Assembly (NCBI RefSeq): GCF_004362825.1
Contig: NZ_SNXZ01000008.1
Location: 372,001 to 436,000, forward strand
Length of the DNA stretch: 64,000 nucleotides
Source: Labedaea rhizosphaerae
Lineage (GTDB): Bacteria; Actinomycetota; Actinomycetes; Mycobacteriales; Pseudonocardiaceae
Reading direction: 5' to 3'
The position numbers were made by a program, and so were the translations under genes. Below are positions 43,360-51,360 of the stretch, in pieces. The notes beneath the pieces were generated by a model that worked only from the letters and a program-made list of their open reading frames with translations, ran no database searches and was not told the origin of the DNA. Numbering within the stretch: position 1 is the first letter of the stretch; every line of letters begins with the position of its first letter.

Positions 43360-43835
43360 CAGCGCCGCATCCCACCCGGGAAGCGGGTCTGGAAGTCCAG
43401 CACGCCGGCCCAGCTGGGCTCGACGGCGATGCGGACCATGCGCAGGTCCGGCTGGGCGGCCAGCTGCTCCAGCGCGGCCGCGGACCCGTCGCCGTAGTAG
43501 CGGCGTTGCAGGGCCACGTAGTCCGGCAGCAGGCCGTCGACCTCGGTCAGTACGGCGTCGCCGCGCAGCGTCAGCACCTCCGGTGGCGGACCGGCGCGGT
43601 CGATCAGCACGGTCACCTCGGGGTGGCGGCGCAGCCCGGCCAGCTTGCCCGAGCCGGCGAACGTGCTCATCACGAGTTCGGTGCCGTTCCAGAGGAACAG
43701 CATCGGCACCACGCGCGGGGTGCCGTCGGTCGCGCGGTAGGCCAGCCGGGCCAGCTCGGTCGAGGCCAGCAGCCGCTGAGCCGTGTCGGTGTTCAGTAGG
43801 TCCAGATCGCCTTGGGCCAGCTCCGTCGTCGTCAT
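43359..43835 (-). CDS. Pyridoxamine 5'-phosphate oxidase-like (PPOX/FDOR fold) protein
   Basis: Protein of 158 residues with the split beta-barrel flavin/F420-binding fold. ARLAYRATDGTPRVVPMLFLWNG and FAGSGKLAGLRRHPEVTVLID are the characteristic segments. It probably uses FMN or F420; the reaction is unknown. It is the first gene of the operon with the hydrolase and the RibD-like reductase, suggesting a small redox or detoxification cluster. TAATTT ends exactly 6 nt before its ATG, so the mRNA is probably leaderless. Confidence 0.82.
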   Translation of the reverse strand: MTTTELAQGDLDLLNTDTAQRLLASTELARLAYRATDGTPRVVPMLFLWNGTELVMSTFAGSGKLAGLRRHPEVTVLIDRAGPPPEVLTLRGDAVLTEVDGLLPDYVALQRRYYGDGSAAALEQLAAQPDLRMVRIAVEPSWAGVLDFQTRFPGGMRR

Positions 43836-43841
43836 GGTCCT

Positions 43842-43847
43842 AAATTA
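43842..43847 (-). promoter_or_regulatory. Predicted -10 box of the PPOX operon (leaderless)
   Basis: On the minus strand TAATTT is followed by exactly 6 nt and the ATG at 43835. Confidence 0.5.
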
Positions 43848-43870
43848 GCACTAACTGGTGCGAAAACAAG

Positions 43871-43882
43871 ACCAATCTTGGT
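43871..43882. promoter_or_regulatory. Candidate HxlR operator
   Basis: ACCAA-TC-TTGGT is a perfect palindrome lying between the divergent PPOX and HxlR starts and touching the HxlR -10 box. A second imperfect repeat, GCAC-N6-GTGC, lies nearby at 43848-43861. Binding is inferred from position only. Confidence 0.4.
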
Positions 43883-43887
43883 AGGAT
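43882..43887 (+). promoter_or_regulatory. Predicted -10 box of the HxlR gene (leaderless)
   Basis: TAGGAT is followed by exactly 6 nt and the ATG at 43894. Confidence 0.5.
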
Positions 43888-43893
43888 GCGTCC

Positions 43894-44544
43894 ATGGCAG
43901 GTGCACGCAGCTACGAGGACCCGTGCGGCGTGGCCCGCGCGCTCGACGTCGTCGGGGAACGCTGGGCGCTGCTCGTGGTGCGCGAGTTGTTGTTCGGGCC
44001 CAAGCGGTTCACCGACCTGCGGGCCGGGTTGCCGACTGCCTCGCAGAACGTGTTGTCCACCCGGCTGCGTGAGCTGGAGGAGGCGGGCGTGGTGCGCAAG
44101 CGCAAGCTGCCGCCACCCGCGGCGTCGTCGGTCTACGAACTCACCGAGCGCGGTGCCGAGCTGCGGCCGGTGCTGTTCCACCTGGCGCGCTGGGGGAGCC
44201 GGGGTGCGATCACCACGTCGAACGAGCTGAGCACCGATGCCTTGGTGCTGGCGATGCTGACCACCTTCGACCGCGATCGCGCGGCCGGGCTGCAGGTGCG
44301 CGCGCACCTGCGCCTGGGCCCCGACGAGTTCCGCCTGTCGATCGACAAGGGCTTGCTGGATCTGCGGCGCGGCAACCTCGAGAACCCGGACGTGACCATC
44401 GAGGGGGAGGCGGGCGCCTTCCGCGCGGTGCTCTTCGGGCTGCGTGAGCTGGACCGGACCGACCTGATCATCAAGGGCGACGAGGTGCTGGGCCGCGAGC
44501 TGCTCACCTTGTTCCCGCGACCGACCCCAGGAAGCGGGTCGTGA
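43894..44544 (+). CDS. HxlR family regulator with C-terminal SCP2-like domain
   Basis: Regulator of 216 residues. The N-terminal winged helix has DPCGVARALDVVGERWALLVVRELLFGPKRFTDL with the conserved early Cys, then QNVLSTRLRELEEAGVVRKR. The C-terminal half (residues about 120-210, ending LIIKGDEVLGRELLTLF) looks like a sterol-carrier-type small-molecule domain, as in some actinobacterial HxlR proteins, and could bind a lipid-like ligand. It is divergent from the PPOX-hydrolase-reductase operon. The 3' end overlaps the convergent XRE gene by 41 nt. Confidence 0.85.
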   Translation: MAGARSYEDPCGVARALDVVGERWALLVVRELLFGPKRFTDLRAGLPTASQNVLSTRLRELEEAGVVRKRKLPPPAASSVYELTERGAELRPVLFHLARWGSRGAITTSNELSTDALVLAMLTTFDRDRAAGLQVRAHLRLGPDEFRLSIDKGLLDLRRGNLENPDVTIEGEAGAFRAVLFGLRELDRTDLIIKGDEVLGRELLTLFPRPTPGSGS

Positions 44545-45295
44545 CGTCGTCCGCCGGGAAGAACGACTCGATCGCCAGTTCGGCCACCGTCACGTCCAGT
44601 GGCGTGCCGAAGGTCGCGATGATGGAGAAGAACGCCAGCTCCCCGCCCGGCACGTCATCGTGGCGCAACCGAAGCGGCACAACGAAATCGACGGGTCCGG
44701 CGGGCACCGGCTCCGGCTGATCGCACGGGTACGCCACGAGTTCGTCGTGCAGCTCTTGCAACGCGGGGTCGCCGGTCAGCGTGATCTCCTTGCGCAACCG
44801 GCCGAGCAGGTGCGCCCGCCACTCGCCGAGGTTCACCGTCCGGCGCGCGACGCCGTCCGGGTGCAGGGCGATCCGCAGCACGTTCGCGTCCGCGCCGAGC
44901 AGGTGCGGCGCTACTCCGGCCGTGAGCAGGCCGACCGGCTCGTTGGCGTCCAGCAGCCGCCAGGACCGGTCGACCACCACGGCCGGGTAGAGGGTGTGGC
45001 CGTCGAGGATGCGCCGCACCGCGTCGCGCGCGGGACCGAGCTCGGCCAGCGACGTCTCCCGGTACAGCGGCGCGAACCCGGCCGCCACCAGCAGCTGGTT
45101 GCGCTCGCGCAGCGGCACTTCGAGGTGTTCGGCGATGCGCAGCACCATCTCCCGGCTCGGCGCCGAGCGGCCGGTCTCCACGAAGCTCAGGTGCCGCGTG
45201 GAGATGCCGGCGTCGATCGCGAGGTCGAGCTGGCTCAGCTTGCGCCGGTCCCGCCACCCCCGCAGCAACTCGCCGACCGGGCGCGTACTGGCCAT
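44504..45295 (-). CDS. XRE regulator with MmyB-like ligand domain
   Basis: Regulator of 263 residues. The N-terminal XRE helix-turn-helix reads LLRGWRDRRKLSQLDLAIDAGISTRHLSFVETGRSAPS. The rest matches the MmyB-like ligand-binding domain (RNQLLVAAGFAPLYRET, GHTLYPAVVVDRSWRLLDAN, FVVPLRLRHDDVPGGELAFFS), thought to bind fatty-acid-like ligands. ATG 45295 is used, with TATCGT 7 nt upstream (leaderless type). It is divergent from a SnoaL-like gene, with a perfect palindrome between them, a common autoregulated pair in actinobacteria. Confidence 0.87.
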   Translation of the reverse strand: MASTRPVGELLRGWRDRRKLSQLDLAIDAGISTRHLSFVETGRSAPSREMVLRIAEHLEVPLRERNQLLVAAGFAPLYRETSLAELGPARDAVRRILDGHTLYPAVVVDRSWRLLDANEPVGLLTAGVAPHLLGADANVLRIALHPDGVARRTVNLGEWRAHLLGRLRKEITLTGDPALQELHDELVAYPCDQPEPVPAGPVDFVVPLRLRHDDVPGGELAFFSIIATFGTPLDVTVAELAIESFFPADDVTTRFLGSVAGTR

Positions 45296-45302
45296 GACCA
45301 CC

Positions 45303-45308
45303 ACGATA
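45303..45308 (-). promoter_or_regulatory. Predicted -10 box of the XRE gene
   Basis: On the minus strand TATCGT is followed by 7 nt and the ATG at 45295. The palindrome at 45322-45338 would cover the -35 region. Confidence 0.45.
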
Positions 45309-45321
45309 CGTCGTCGCCACC

Positions 45322-45338
45322 ATTACCTGAGAGGTAAT
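45322..45338. promoter_or_regulatory. Palindromic operator for the XRE regulator
   Basis: ATTACCT-GAG-AGGTAAT is a perfect 7-bp inverted repeat between the divergent XRE and SnoaL-like starts. It is AT-rich compared with the surrounding DNA. Confidence 0.7.
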
Positions 45339-45397
45339 CGACAGCATGACCTCAGGCCGGGCATCGTCGGTGCTACCCGAAACCCAGGGAGGAACCG

Positions 45398-45775
45398 ATG
45401 ACCGACATCAAGTCCACTGTGGAGTCCTACATCGCGGCGTGGAACGAGACCGACGCGGACGCCCGGCTGCTCGCCGTCAAGCAGTTGTGGGCCGACGACG
45501 GCGGCTACACCGACCCGCTGGCCGCCGTGCGCGGCCACGACGGCGTGGCGGCGGTGATCGAGGGAGCGCAGAAGTTGTTCCCCGGCCACGTCTTCCGCTT
45601 GCTCGGCGCACCCGAGGCGCACCACGACCTCGTCCGCTTCCGGTGGGAGCTGGTACCGGCCGGCGGTGGCGAGTCCGCCGAGTCGGTCGTGATCGGCGCC
45701 GACACCGCCGTGCTGACCGAGGACGGCAAGCTGCGTGACGTCTACGGCTTCCTCGACAAGGCACCGGCGATGTGA
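45398..45775 (+). CDS. SnoaL-like / NTF2-fold protein
   Basis: Small protein of 125 residues with the cone-shaped NTF2 fold. IKSTVESYIAAWNETDADAR, LWADDGGYTDPLAAVRGHDGV and FPGHVFRLLGAPEAHHDLVRFRWEL are typical. Members include polyketide cyclases, isomerases and non-catalytic binding proteins, so the role is open. ATG 45398 has GGGAGG a few nt upstream. It is divergent from the XRE/MmyB-type regulator, which probably represses it through the palindrome at 45322-45338. Confidence 0.83.
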   Translation: MTDIKSTVESYIAAWNETDADARLLAVKQLWADDGGYTDPLAAVRGHDGVAAVIEGAQKLFPGHVFRLLGAPEAHHDLVRFRWELVPAGGGESAESVVIGADTAVLTEDGKLRDVYGFLDKAPAM

Positions 45776-45872
45776 GGGCAACCGGCCGGGGCGTCACCCT
45801 CGTAGTAGCCCGCGAGGGGGCGCACCCGGCGCCCAGGTGCGGTCGGAGGACAGCGTGGTGGGAGGACAGCCC

Positions 45873-46850
45873 GTGCGCGGGTTGAAGTTGGTGGTGGCGG
45901 CCGGCCTGGCCGCGGTGACCGTGGCGTGCGGCGCCCAGAACACCCCGGGCGCGGCGCCCGCGGCCGGGCCGGACGCCGGTGTCGCGCCGGCCGCCGATGT
46001 CAACATCCTCGTGGTCGGCATGGACACCCGGCCGGGCATCGAGGGGTCCCGGCCGGACACCATCGCCGTCGTGCACGTGCCGAAGTCGGGCGACTCGGCG
46101 GCCGTCGTGTCGCTGCCGCGGGATCTGGAGGTCAACGCCGACGGGTTCGGGCGGACGCGGCTGAACGCCGTCTACCCGCTCGCTTTGGCCGCCGAGAAGC
46201 GCAAGGCGCCGAACCTGCCGCAGTTGCAGCAAGTCCAAAAGGCACAAGAAGACTTCGTGGCCGTGGTGCAGAAGGTGACCGGCGTGCGGATCGACCACTA
46301 CGCGCAGGCGGACATGCAGGGCTTCGTGGCGATGACCAAACTGGTCGGTGGCGTGTCGGTCTGCCTCAACGCGGCTCAGCACGACCCGATGTCCGGCGCG
46401 AACTTCCCGGCCGGGGCGCAGAAGGTGCAGGGTGACACCGCGCTGGCGTTCGTGCGACAGCGCCACAACCTGCCCAACGGCGATCTCGACCGGATTCGCC
46501 GCCAGCAGGTCTTCCTCGCCGGCCTGATCGACACGGTGGCCAGTAGCGGCACCCTGTCCAGCCCGGTCAAGGTGCGGGCCCTGCTGGGCGCGGTGCGCAA
46601 GTACGTCGTGCTGGACCAGCGCTGGGACTTGATCTCGTTCGCCAACCAGGTGCGGGACCTGACCTCGTACGACGTCCGCATCGGCACCGTCCCGATCACC
46701 GGCACGACGGCCCTGGGCTGGCTGACCGCCGACCCCGCGAAGGTGAAGAGCTTCATCCACGGCTACTTCGCGCCCAAGCCGGCCGGCCATGGTGACTCCC
46801 GGACGAAGCCGCGGACGCCCGGCAGCATCGCGCCCGTGTGCGTGAACTGA
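45873..46850 (+). CDS. LCP family protein with lipoprotein-like N-terminus
   Basis: LCP-domain protein of 325 residues. The N-terminus is a short signal with a lipobox-like VAC (residues about 8-20, LVVAAGLAAVTVACGAQ), unlike most LCP proteins, which keep an uncleaved membrane helix. The LCP domain has VVGMDTRPGIEGSRPDTIAVVHV, VVSLPRDLEV, RIDHYAQADMQGFV and DLDRIRRQQVFLAGL with the conserved arginines. It probably attaches cell-wall polymers. GTG 45873 has GGAGG 7 nt upstream. It is followed 84 nt later by pafB. Confidence 0.83.
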   Translation: MRGLKLVVAAGLAAVTVACGAQNTPGAAPAAGPDAGVAPAADVNILVVGMDTRPGIEGSRPDTIAVVHVPKSGDSAAVVSLPRDLEVNADGFGRTRLNAVYPLALAAEKRKAPNLPQLQQVQKAQEDFVAVVQKVTGVRIDHYAQADMQGFVAMTKLVGGVSVCLNAAQHDPMSGANFPAGAQKVQGDTALAFVRQRHNLPNGDLDRIRRQQVFLAGLIDTVASSGTLSSPVKVRALLGAVRKYVVLDQRWDLISFANQVRDLTSYDVRIGTVPITGTTALGWLTADPAKVKSFIHGYFAPKPAGHGDSRTKPRTPGSIAPVCVN

Positions 46851-46922
46851 AGGATCGGCAGCCGTACCGATCGTGTGTTCGACACGCGGCGGGGCCGCGC
46901 GCCGGAGCACCATTGGGCCGGT

Positions 46923-46928
46923 TAGTCT
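46923..46928 (+). promoter_or_regulatory. Predicted -10 box, leaderless start of pafB
   Basis: TAGTCT is followed by exactly 6 nt and the pafB GTG at 46935. No purine-rich ribosome site is present (spacer CTCCTT). Confidence 0.55.
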
Positions 46929-46934
46929 CTCCTT

Positions 46935-47915
46935 GTGTCCGTCGCCCGCGCAGAACGCCTGGTCAACCTGGTGCTGTGCTTGCTGTCGACCCGGCAGTAC
47001 CTGACCGCGGAACGCATCCGGGGGATCGTGCCGGGCTACGCCGACGCGCCGAGCGACGACGCCTTCTTCCGCACGTTCGAACGCGACAAGACCGAGTTGC
47101 GTGAGCTCGGCGTGCCGCTCGAGGTCGGCCGCAATTCCGCGTTCGACGCCATCGACGGCTACCGGATCGCGCGCCGCGACTACGAACTCGGCGACATCAG
47201 CCTCGAACCCGACGAGACCACCGCCGTGGCGCTCGCGGTGCGGCTCTGGGACTCCCCGGAGCTCACCGGCGCCGCGCACGGCGCGCTGCTCAAGCTGCGG
47301 GCGGCGGGCATCGACGTCGACCAGCAGGCGCCCACGGTCGTCGAGTCCAAGGTGCGCACCAGCGAACCGGCGTTCGGGCCGCTGCTCGCCGCCGTGCAGG
47401 CGCGTCAGGCGGTGAGCTTCGACTACCGCAGGCCGAGCCCGACCGAGCTGCGCACGCGCACGATCGAACCGTGGGGCGTGGTGTCGTGGAAGGGGCGCTG
47501 GTACGTGGTCGGGCACGACCGCGATCGCAAGGCGCCGCGCTGCTTCCGGCTCTCGCGGGTGGTCGGCGACGTGCGCGCGATCGGCCGGACCGAGGCGTTC
47601 GAGCGGCCGACCGGGATCAACCTGCTGGACTTCGTGGCGAGCACCGGCGGCGAGCCGCCCGCCCGCTCCACCGCGACGCTGTGGGTGGCCAGGAACCGGG
47701 CGGCCGGGCTGCGCCGGCGCGCGAAGGTGATCGGGCAGCGGGTCGTGGACGGCGTCGAGGGCGACGACGTCCAGCTCGACCTCGGCTACCCGGACAGCGC
47801 GGTCAGCTGGATCGCCGGGTTCGGCCCGGACGTGCTGGTGATCGAGCCGGACGTGTTGCGCAAGGCGGTCCTGGAGCGCCTGCTCGCCATCGCCGGGGAG
47901 GTGGCGGTGCCATGA
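46935..47915 (+). CDS. pafB: DNA-damage transcription regulator PafB (WYL family)
   Basis: Protein of 326 residues. With PafC it forms a heterodimer that activates many DNA-damage genes independently of LexA. An N-terminal winged helix (AERLVNLVLCLLSTRQYLTAERI, RTFERDKTELRELGVP) is followed by the WYL domain (EPWGVVSWKGRWYVVGHDRDRKAPRCFRLSRV) and the C-terminal WCX extension. The WYL domain is thought to sense single-stranded DNA. pafC follows with an ATGA overlap. In mycobacteria pafB and pafC follow pafA; here they lie about 5.5 kb downstream. Confidence 0.94.
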   Translation: MSVARAERLVNLVLCLLSTRQYLTAERIRGIVPGYADAPSDDAFFRTFERDKTELRELGVPLEVGRNSAFDAIDGYRIARRDYELGDISLEPDETTAVALAVRLWDSPELTGAAHGALLKLRAAGIDVDQQAPTVVESKVRTSEPAFGPLLAAVQARQAVSFDYRRPSPTELRTRTIEPWGVVSWKGRWYVVGHDRDRKAPRCFRLSRVVGDVRAIGRTEAFERPTGINLLDFVASTGGEPPARSTATLWVARNRAAGLRRRAKVIGQRVVDGVEGDDVQLDLGYPDSAVSWIAGFGPDVLVIEPDVLRKAVLERLLAIAGEVAVP

Positions 47916-48883
47916 GCACCTCGCACGACCGGCTTCCGCGGCTGCTTTCCCTTGTGCCGTACCTGATCGCGCGCCCGGGCATCCCGGTCACCGAGGCGGC
48001 CGCCGACTTCGGCGTCACGCCCCGCCAGCTGCGCAAGGACCTCGAGCTGCTGTGGATGTGCGGGCTGCCCGGCTACGGCCCCGGCGACCTGATCGACCTG
48101 TCCTTCGAGGGTGAGACGATCACCGTCACCTACGACGCCGGGATGAACCGGCCGCTGCGACTGACCGGTGCCGAGGCGACCGCGTTGCTGGTGGCGTTGC
48201 GTGCGTTGCTGGCCACCCCGGGCCTGGCCGACACCGACGCGGTGGCCCGCGCCATCGCCAAGATCGAGGCCGCCGCCGGTCAGGCCGAACCCGCGGGCGT
48301 CGCGGTCGCGTTGAGCGCCGCCGAGGCCAAGCGGACGGTCGAGACCCGCACGCTGGTGCAGCAGGCCGTGGCCGACGGCCGGGCCCTGCGCATGACGTAC
48401 TACACGGCGTCCAAGGACGAGATCACCGAGCGCACGGTCGACCCGATGCGCGTGGTGATCGTGGCGGGCCGCAGCTACCTCGAGGCGTGGTGCCGCCGGG
48501 CCGAGGGCGTGCGGATGTTCCGGATGGACCGCATCGACGACGTGACCGTGCTCGACGAGCCGGCCGCTCCGCCGCCGACCGCGCGCCCGACCGACCTGTC
48601 CGGCGGTTTGTTCCAGCCCGCACCTGATCAGCAGGAAGCTGTGCTCGTGCTCGACCCGGACGCGCGCTGGGTGGCCGAGTACTACCCGGTCACCGAGCTC
48701 GACGAGCTCGACCGCGGGCGGCTGCGGGTGGCCATGCGCTACGCGGACACGTCGTGGATGGTCCGCCTGCTGCTCGGGCTGGGCGGCGACGTCGTGGTCG
48801 AGCAGCCCGCCGAGCTCGCGACGCGCCTGCGTGCGCGCGCGGCCGAAGCGCTCAGCCGTGCACGTCACCTCACGGTCACTTGA
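47912..48883 (+). CDS. pafC: DNA-damage transcription regulator PafC (WYL family)
   Basis: Partner of PafB, 323 residues. RLPRLLSLVPYLIARPGIPVTEAAADFGVTPRQLRKDLELLWMCGLPGY is the winged helix, and MRVVIVAGRSYLEAWCRRAEGVRMFRMDRI the WYL domain. The last 80 residues form the WCX region (DARWVAEYYPVTELDELDRGRLRVAMRY). Its ATG overlaps the stop of pafB, which fits one-to-one production for a heterodimer. A small membrane-protein gene and tatA follow. Confidence 0.94.
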   Translation: MSTSHDRLPRLLSLVPYLIARPGIPVTEAAADFGVTPRQLRKDLELLWMCGLPGYGPGDLIDLSFEGETITVTYDAGMNRPLRLTGAEATALLVALRALLATPGLADTDAVARAIAKIEAAAGQAEPAGVAVALSAAEAKRTVETRTLVQQAVADGRALRMTYYTASKDEITERTVDPMRVVIVAGRSYLEAWCRRAEGVRMFRMDRIDDVTVLDEPAAPPPTARPTDLSGGLFQPAPDQQEAVLVLDPDARWVAEYYPVTELDELDRGRLRVAMRYADTSWMVRLLLGLGGDVVVEQPAELATRLRARAAEALSRARHLTVT

Positions 48884-48888
48884 GCCGT

Positions 48889-48894
48889 TAGGCT
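48889..48894 (+). promoter_or_regulatory. Predicted -10 box, leaderless start of the small membrane protein
   Basis: TAGGCT starts 6 nt after the pafC stop and is followed by exactly 6 nt and GTG 48901. Confidence 0.45.
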
Positions 48895-48900
48895 GGGCTG

Positions 48901-49179
48901 GTGGACACCTGGCTCGCCATCGCGCTGATCGCGGTCGTGGTCGCCGTCGGGCTGGCGGTGCTCGCGTTCGCGGCGCTGCGGTTCGCGGCCGCGCTGAAGC
49001 GCCTGCTGACCGCCACCGGCCGGACCAGTGCACGGTTCGCCGACGAGACCGGGTTGTTGCGTGCCCGCCGGGCCGCCCTGCGAGTGGCGGTAGCGGAGCG
49101 CAAGGCGAGGAACACCGATTCGACACGGCCCCAGGTACCATCGCTCAAGGGGAGACAGGAGAAGGATCTAATTGGGTAA
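48901..49179 (+). CDS. Small single-span membrane protein
   Basis: Protein of 92 residues starting with GTG 48901. One N-terminal membrane helix (WLAIALIAVVVAVGLAVLAFAALRF) is followed by a basic cytosolic tail rich in Arg and Ala. No family was recognised. The 3' end overlaps the tatA start by 8 nt, so it may be translationally coupled to tatA. Its placement between pafC and the Tat genes suggests a link to export or to the membrane, but this is only positional. Confidence 0.6.
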   Translation: MDTWLAIALIAVVVAVGLAVLAFAALRFAAALKRLLTATGRTSARFADETGLLRARRAALRVAVAERKARNTDSTRPQVPSLKGRQEKDLIG

Positions 49180-49492
49180 CTTGGGTGTACCAGAGCTCCT
49201 GATCATCGCTGGCGTGATCATCTTGCTGTTCGGCGCGCGGAAGCTGCCCGAGATGGCGCGGTCGCTGGGCAAGTCGGCGAAGGCGTTCAAGGAGGAGACC
49301 AAGGGCCTGCGTGGCGACGACGGCACGCCGGAGAAGCCCGCGGTCGCCCCGGCCGTCGTCGAGCAGCAGCTGCCCGAGGCGAAGCCGGCGGCCGAGGCGA
49401 ACCTCGCCGAGCAGAACGCCGCGCTCGCGGCCGAACTGGCCGAGACCAAGCGCAAGCTCGCCGAAGAGCAGCAGCAGAAGAACGCCAGCTGA
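49172..49492 (+). CDS. tatA: Twin-arginine translocase subunit TatA
   Basis: TatA of 106 residues, forming the pore for folded Tat substrates. The start MGNLGVPELLIIAGVIILLFGARKLPEMARSLG shows the short membrane helix, the FGxxKLP hinge and the amphipathic helix. The tail is rich in Glu, Ala and Lys and has a coiled-coil-like end (LAAELAETKRKLAEEQQQK). The start codon is TTG at 49172, preceded by AGGAGAAGGA. tatC follows 20 nt downstream. Confidence 0.95.
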   Translation: MGNLGVPELLIIAGVIILLFGARKLPEMARSLGKSAKAFKEETKGLRGDDGTPEKPAVAPAVVEQQLPEAKPAAEANLAEQNAALAAELAETKRKLAEEQQQKNAS

Positions 49493-49512
49493 GCTAGAGG
49501 ACGGACGACCCG

Positions 49513-50457
49513 GTGGCGCGAGAACCGCACCGCCGCGGTGGCGTGCGTGCCGAGAAGAGGCGCATGCGCAGCCGCAGGCACAACCCTGACGGCACGATGT
49601 CGTTGCGGGATCACCTGTACGAACTGCGTTACCGCATCGGCTTGGCGATCCTGTTCATCCTCTTCGGCGGGGTCTTCGGTTTCATCTGGTTCCAGACCAA
49701 CCTGGGGCCGGTGCCCTCGCTGGGCAAGCTGCTGACCGGGCCGTACTGCGCGCTCCCCGCCGATCAGCGGGTGAGCTTCAACGGCAGCGAGTGCCGGCTG
49801 CTGCAGACCAAGCCGTTCGAGGCGTTCCTCATCCAGTTCAAGGTGGGCATCGCCGCGGGCATGGTCGTGACCAGCCCGCTGTGGCTCTACCAGATCTGGA
49901 AGTTCATCACCCCGGGCCTCTACGACCGGGAACGCAAGTTCGCGCTCACCTTCGTGCTGTTCGCGTCGGCGCTGTTCGCCGCGGGTGCCGTGGTCGCCTA
50001 CCTCGTGGTGCCGCAGGGCTTGAAGGTGCTGGTCAGCTTCGGCGGCGACCAGTTCGCGACGGCGCTGGCGGCCAACGACTACGTGTCGTTCGTGCTCGTG
50101 CTGCTGCTGATCTTCGGCGTGAGCTTCGAGCTGCCGCTGGTCGTCATCATGCTCAACTGGATCGGCGTGCTGCCCTACCGCAACCTCGCGAAGTGGCGCC
50201 GCGGCATCATCTTCGCGCTGTTCGTGTTCGCCGCGTTCGCCACCCCGGGCACCGACCCCATCTCCATGGTTTCGCTCGCCGCCGCGATGACGGTGCTGTT
50301 CGAGCTGGCCGTGCAGGTCTCGCGGGTGCACGACAAGCGCAAGGCCAGGCGGCAGGCGACCGAGTTCGCCGAGCACCCCGAGGACGACCCGAGCGTGCCC
50401 AGTCCTGGTGTGACATCATCTGCGCCGACGTCACAGGAACTCGACGACGTGACCTGA
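49513..50457 (+). CDS. tatC: Twin-arginine translocase subunit TatC
   Basis: TatC of 314 residues, the receptor for twin-arginine signal peptides. MSLRDHLYELRYRIGLAILF contains the conserved HLxELR signal-binding region. Six membrane helices follow, with FEAFLIQFKVG and SPLWLYQIWKFITPGL (the conserved FxxPGL region) and FELPLVVIMLNWIGVL. The N-terminal 28 residues are highly basic. GTG 49513 follows AGAGGACGG. The C-terminal tail is acidic and polar. A lipid-kinase gene follows 13 nt after the stop and is likely cotranscribed. Confidence 0.95.
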   Translation: MAREPHRRGGVRAEKRRMRSRRHNPDGTMSLRDHLYELRYRIGLAILFILFGGVFGFIWFQTNLGPVPSLGKLLTGPYCALPADQRVSFNGSECRLLQTKPFEAFLIQFKVGIAAGMVVTSPLWLYQIWKFITPGLYDRERKFALTFVLFASALFAAGAVVAYLVVPQGLKVLVSFGGDQFATALAANDYVSFVLVLLLIFGVSFELPLVVIMLNWIGVLPYRNLAKWRRGIIFALFVFAAFATPGTDPISMVSLAAAMTVLFELAVQVSRVHDKRKARRQATEFAEHPEDDPSVPSPGVTSSAPTSQELDDVT

Positions 50458-50470
50458 CCGGGAGGCGCGG

Positions 50471-51358
50471 ATGGGCGTTCACGCGGCACTCGCCGTTCAT
50501 CCGGGCTCCGGACTGGGGGCGGCCGGTCGGGTCGCCGGCACGGTCGCGGCCATCCTGCGTGACGCCGTCGACCGGCTCGACCTGGTGGTCGCGGACACCG
50601 TCGCGGAATCGCACGCGTTGATGCGCGCGGCGCGCGATGCCGGCCTGGACGCGTTGGTGGTCCTCGGCGGCGACGGCTCCATGCACCAGGGTGTGCAGTT
50701 CTGCGCCGGTACGGACATCGCGTTCGGGGTGGTGCCCGCGGGCACCGGCAACGACTTCGCTCGCGCCCTCGGGATTCCCGCCGACTCCGTTCGGGCAGCC
50801 AGTCAACTCGCCGATGCGTTGGCGCACGGCCGTTCCCGCCACGTGGACCTCGGGCGCGTGGCGGGCGGCGAGTGGTTCGCGACGGTGTTGTGCGCCGGCT
50901 TCGACGCGGCGGTCAACGCCCGCGCGAACGCCATGTCGTGGCCGCGCGGTCCGCGCCGGTACGACGTGGCGGTGCTGGCGGAGTTCGCGTCGTTCGCCGC
51001 GCGCCGGGTGGTGCTGCGCATGCCGGAGGAGACCGTGGAGCTGGAGGCGACGCAGCTCGCCCTGGCCAACGAGCCGTACTACGGCGGCGGCATCCCGATC
51101 TGCCCGGGCGCCGACATGGGGGACGGCCTGCTCGACGTGACGGTCGTGGGCCGGATGAGCAAGGTCGATCTACTGCGCACCCTGCCGACCCTGCGCACCG
51201 GCAAGCACGTGCACCACCCGGCGGTGAAGACGTTCCGCGCCCGGTCGGTGCACATCGAAGGCGATCCGTCCTGGCTCGCTTACGCCGACGGCGACCCCGC
51301 CGGCCGCCTCCCCCTCGAAGTGGTCGCCGTTCCGAACGCCCTCAAAGTCCTCCTCTAA
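50471..51358 (+). CDS. Diacylglycerol kinase family lipid kinase
   Basis: Soluble lipid kinase of 295 residues (DgkB/YegS type). AALAVHPGSGLGA and VVLGGDGSMHQGVQF contain the ATP-binding GGDG motif, and VVPAGTGNDFARALG is the second signature. DMGDGLLDVTVVG near the end is typical. It phosphorylates diacylglycerol or a related lipid at the membrane surface. It is the last gene of the tatA-tatC unit. The 22-bp repeat array starts 2 nt after its stop. Confidence 0.88.
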   Translation: MGVHAALAVHPGSGLGAAGRVAGTVAAILRDAVDRLDLVVADTVAESHALMRAARDAGLDALVVLGGDGSMHQGVQFCAGTDIAFGVVPAGTGNDFARALGIPADSVRAASQLADALAHGRSRHVDLGRVAGGEWFATVLCAGFDAAVNARANAMSWPRGPRRYDVAVLAEFASFAARRVVLRMPEETVELEATQLALANEPYYGGGIPICPGADMGDGLLDVTVVGRMSKVDLLRTLPTLRTGKHVHHPAVKTFRARSVHIEGDPSWLAYADGDPAGRLPLEVVAVPNALKVLL

Positions 51359-51360
51359 CC

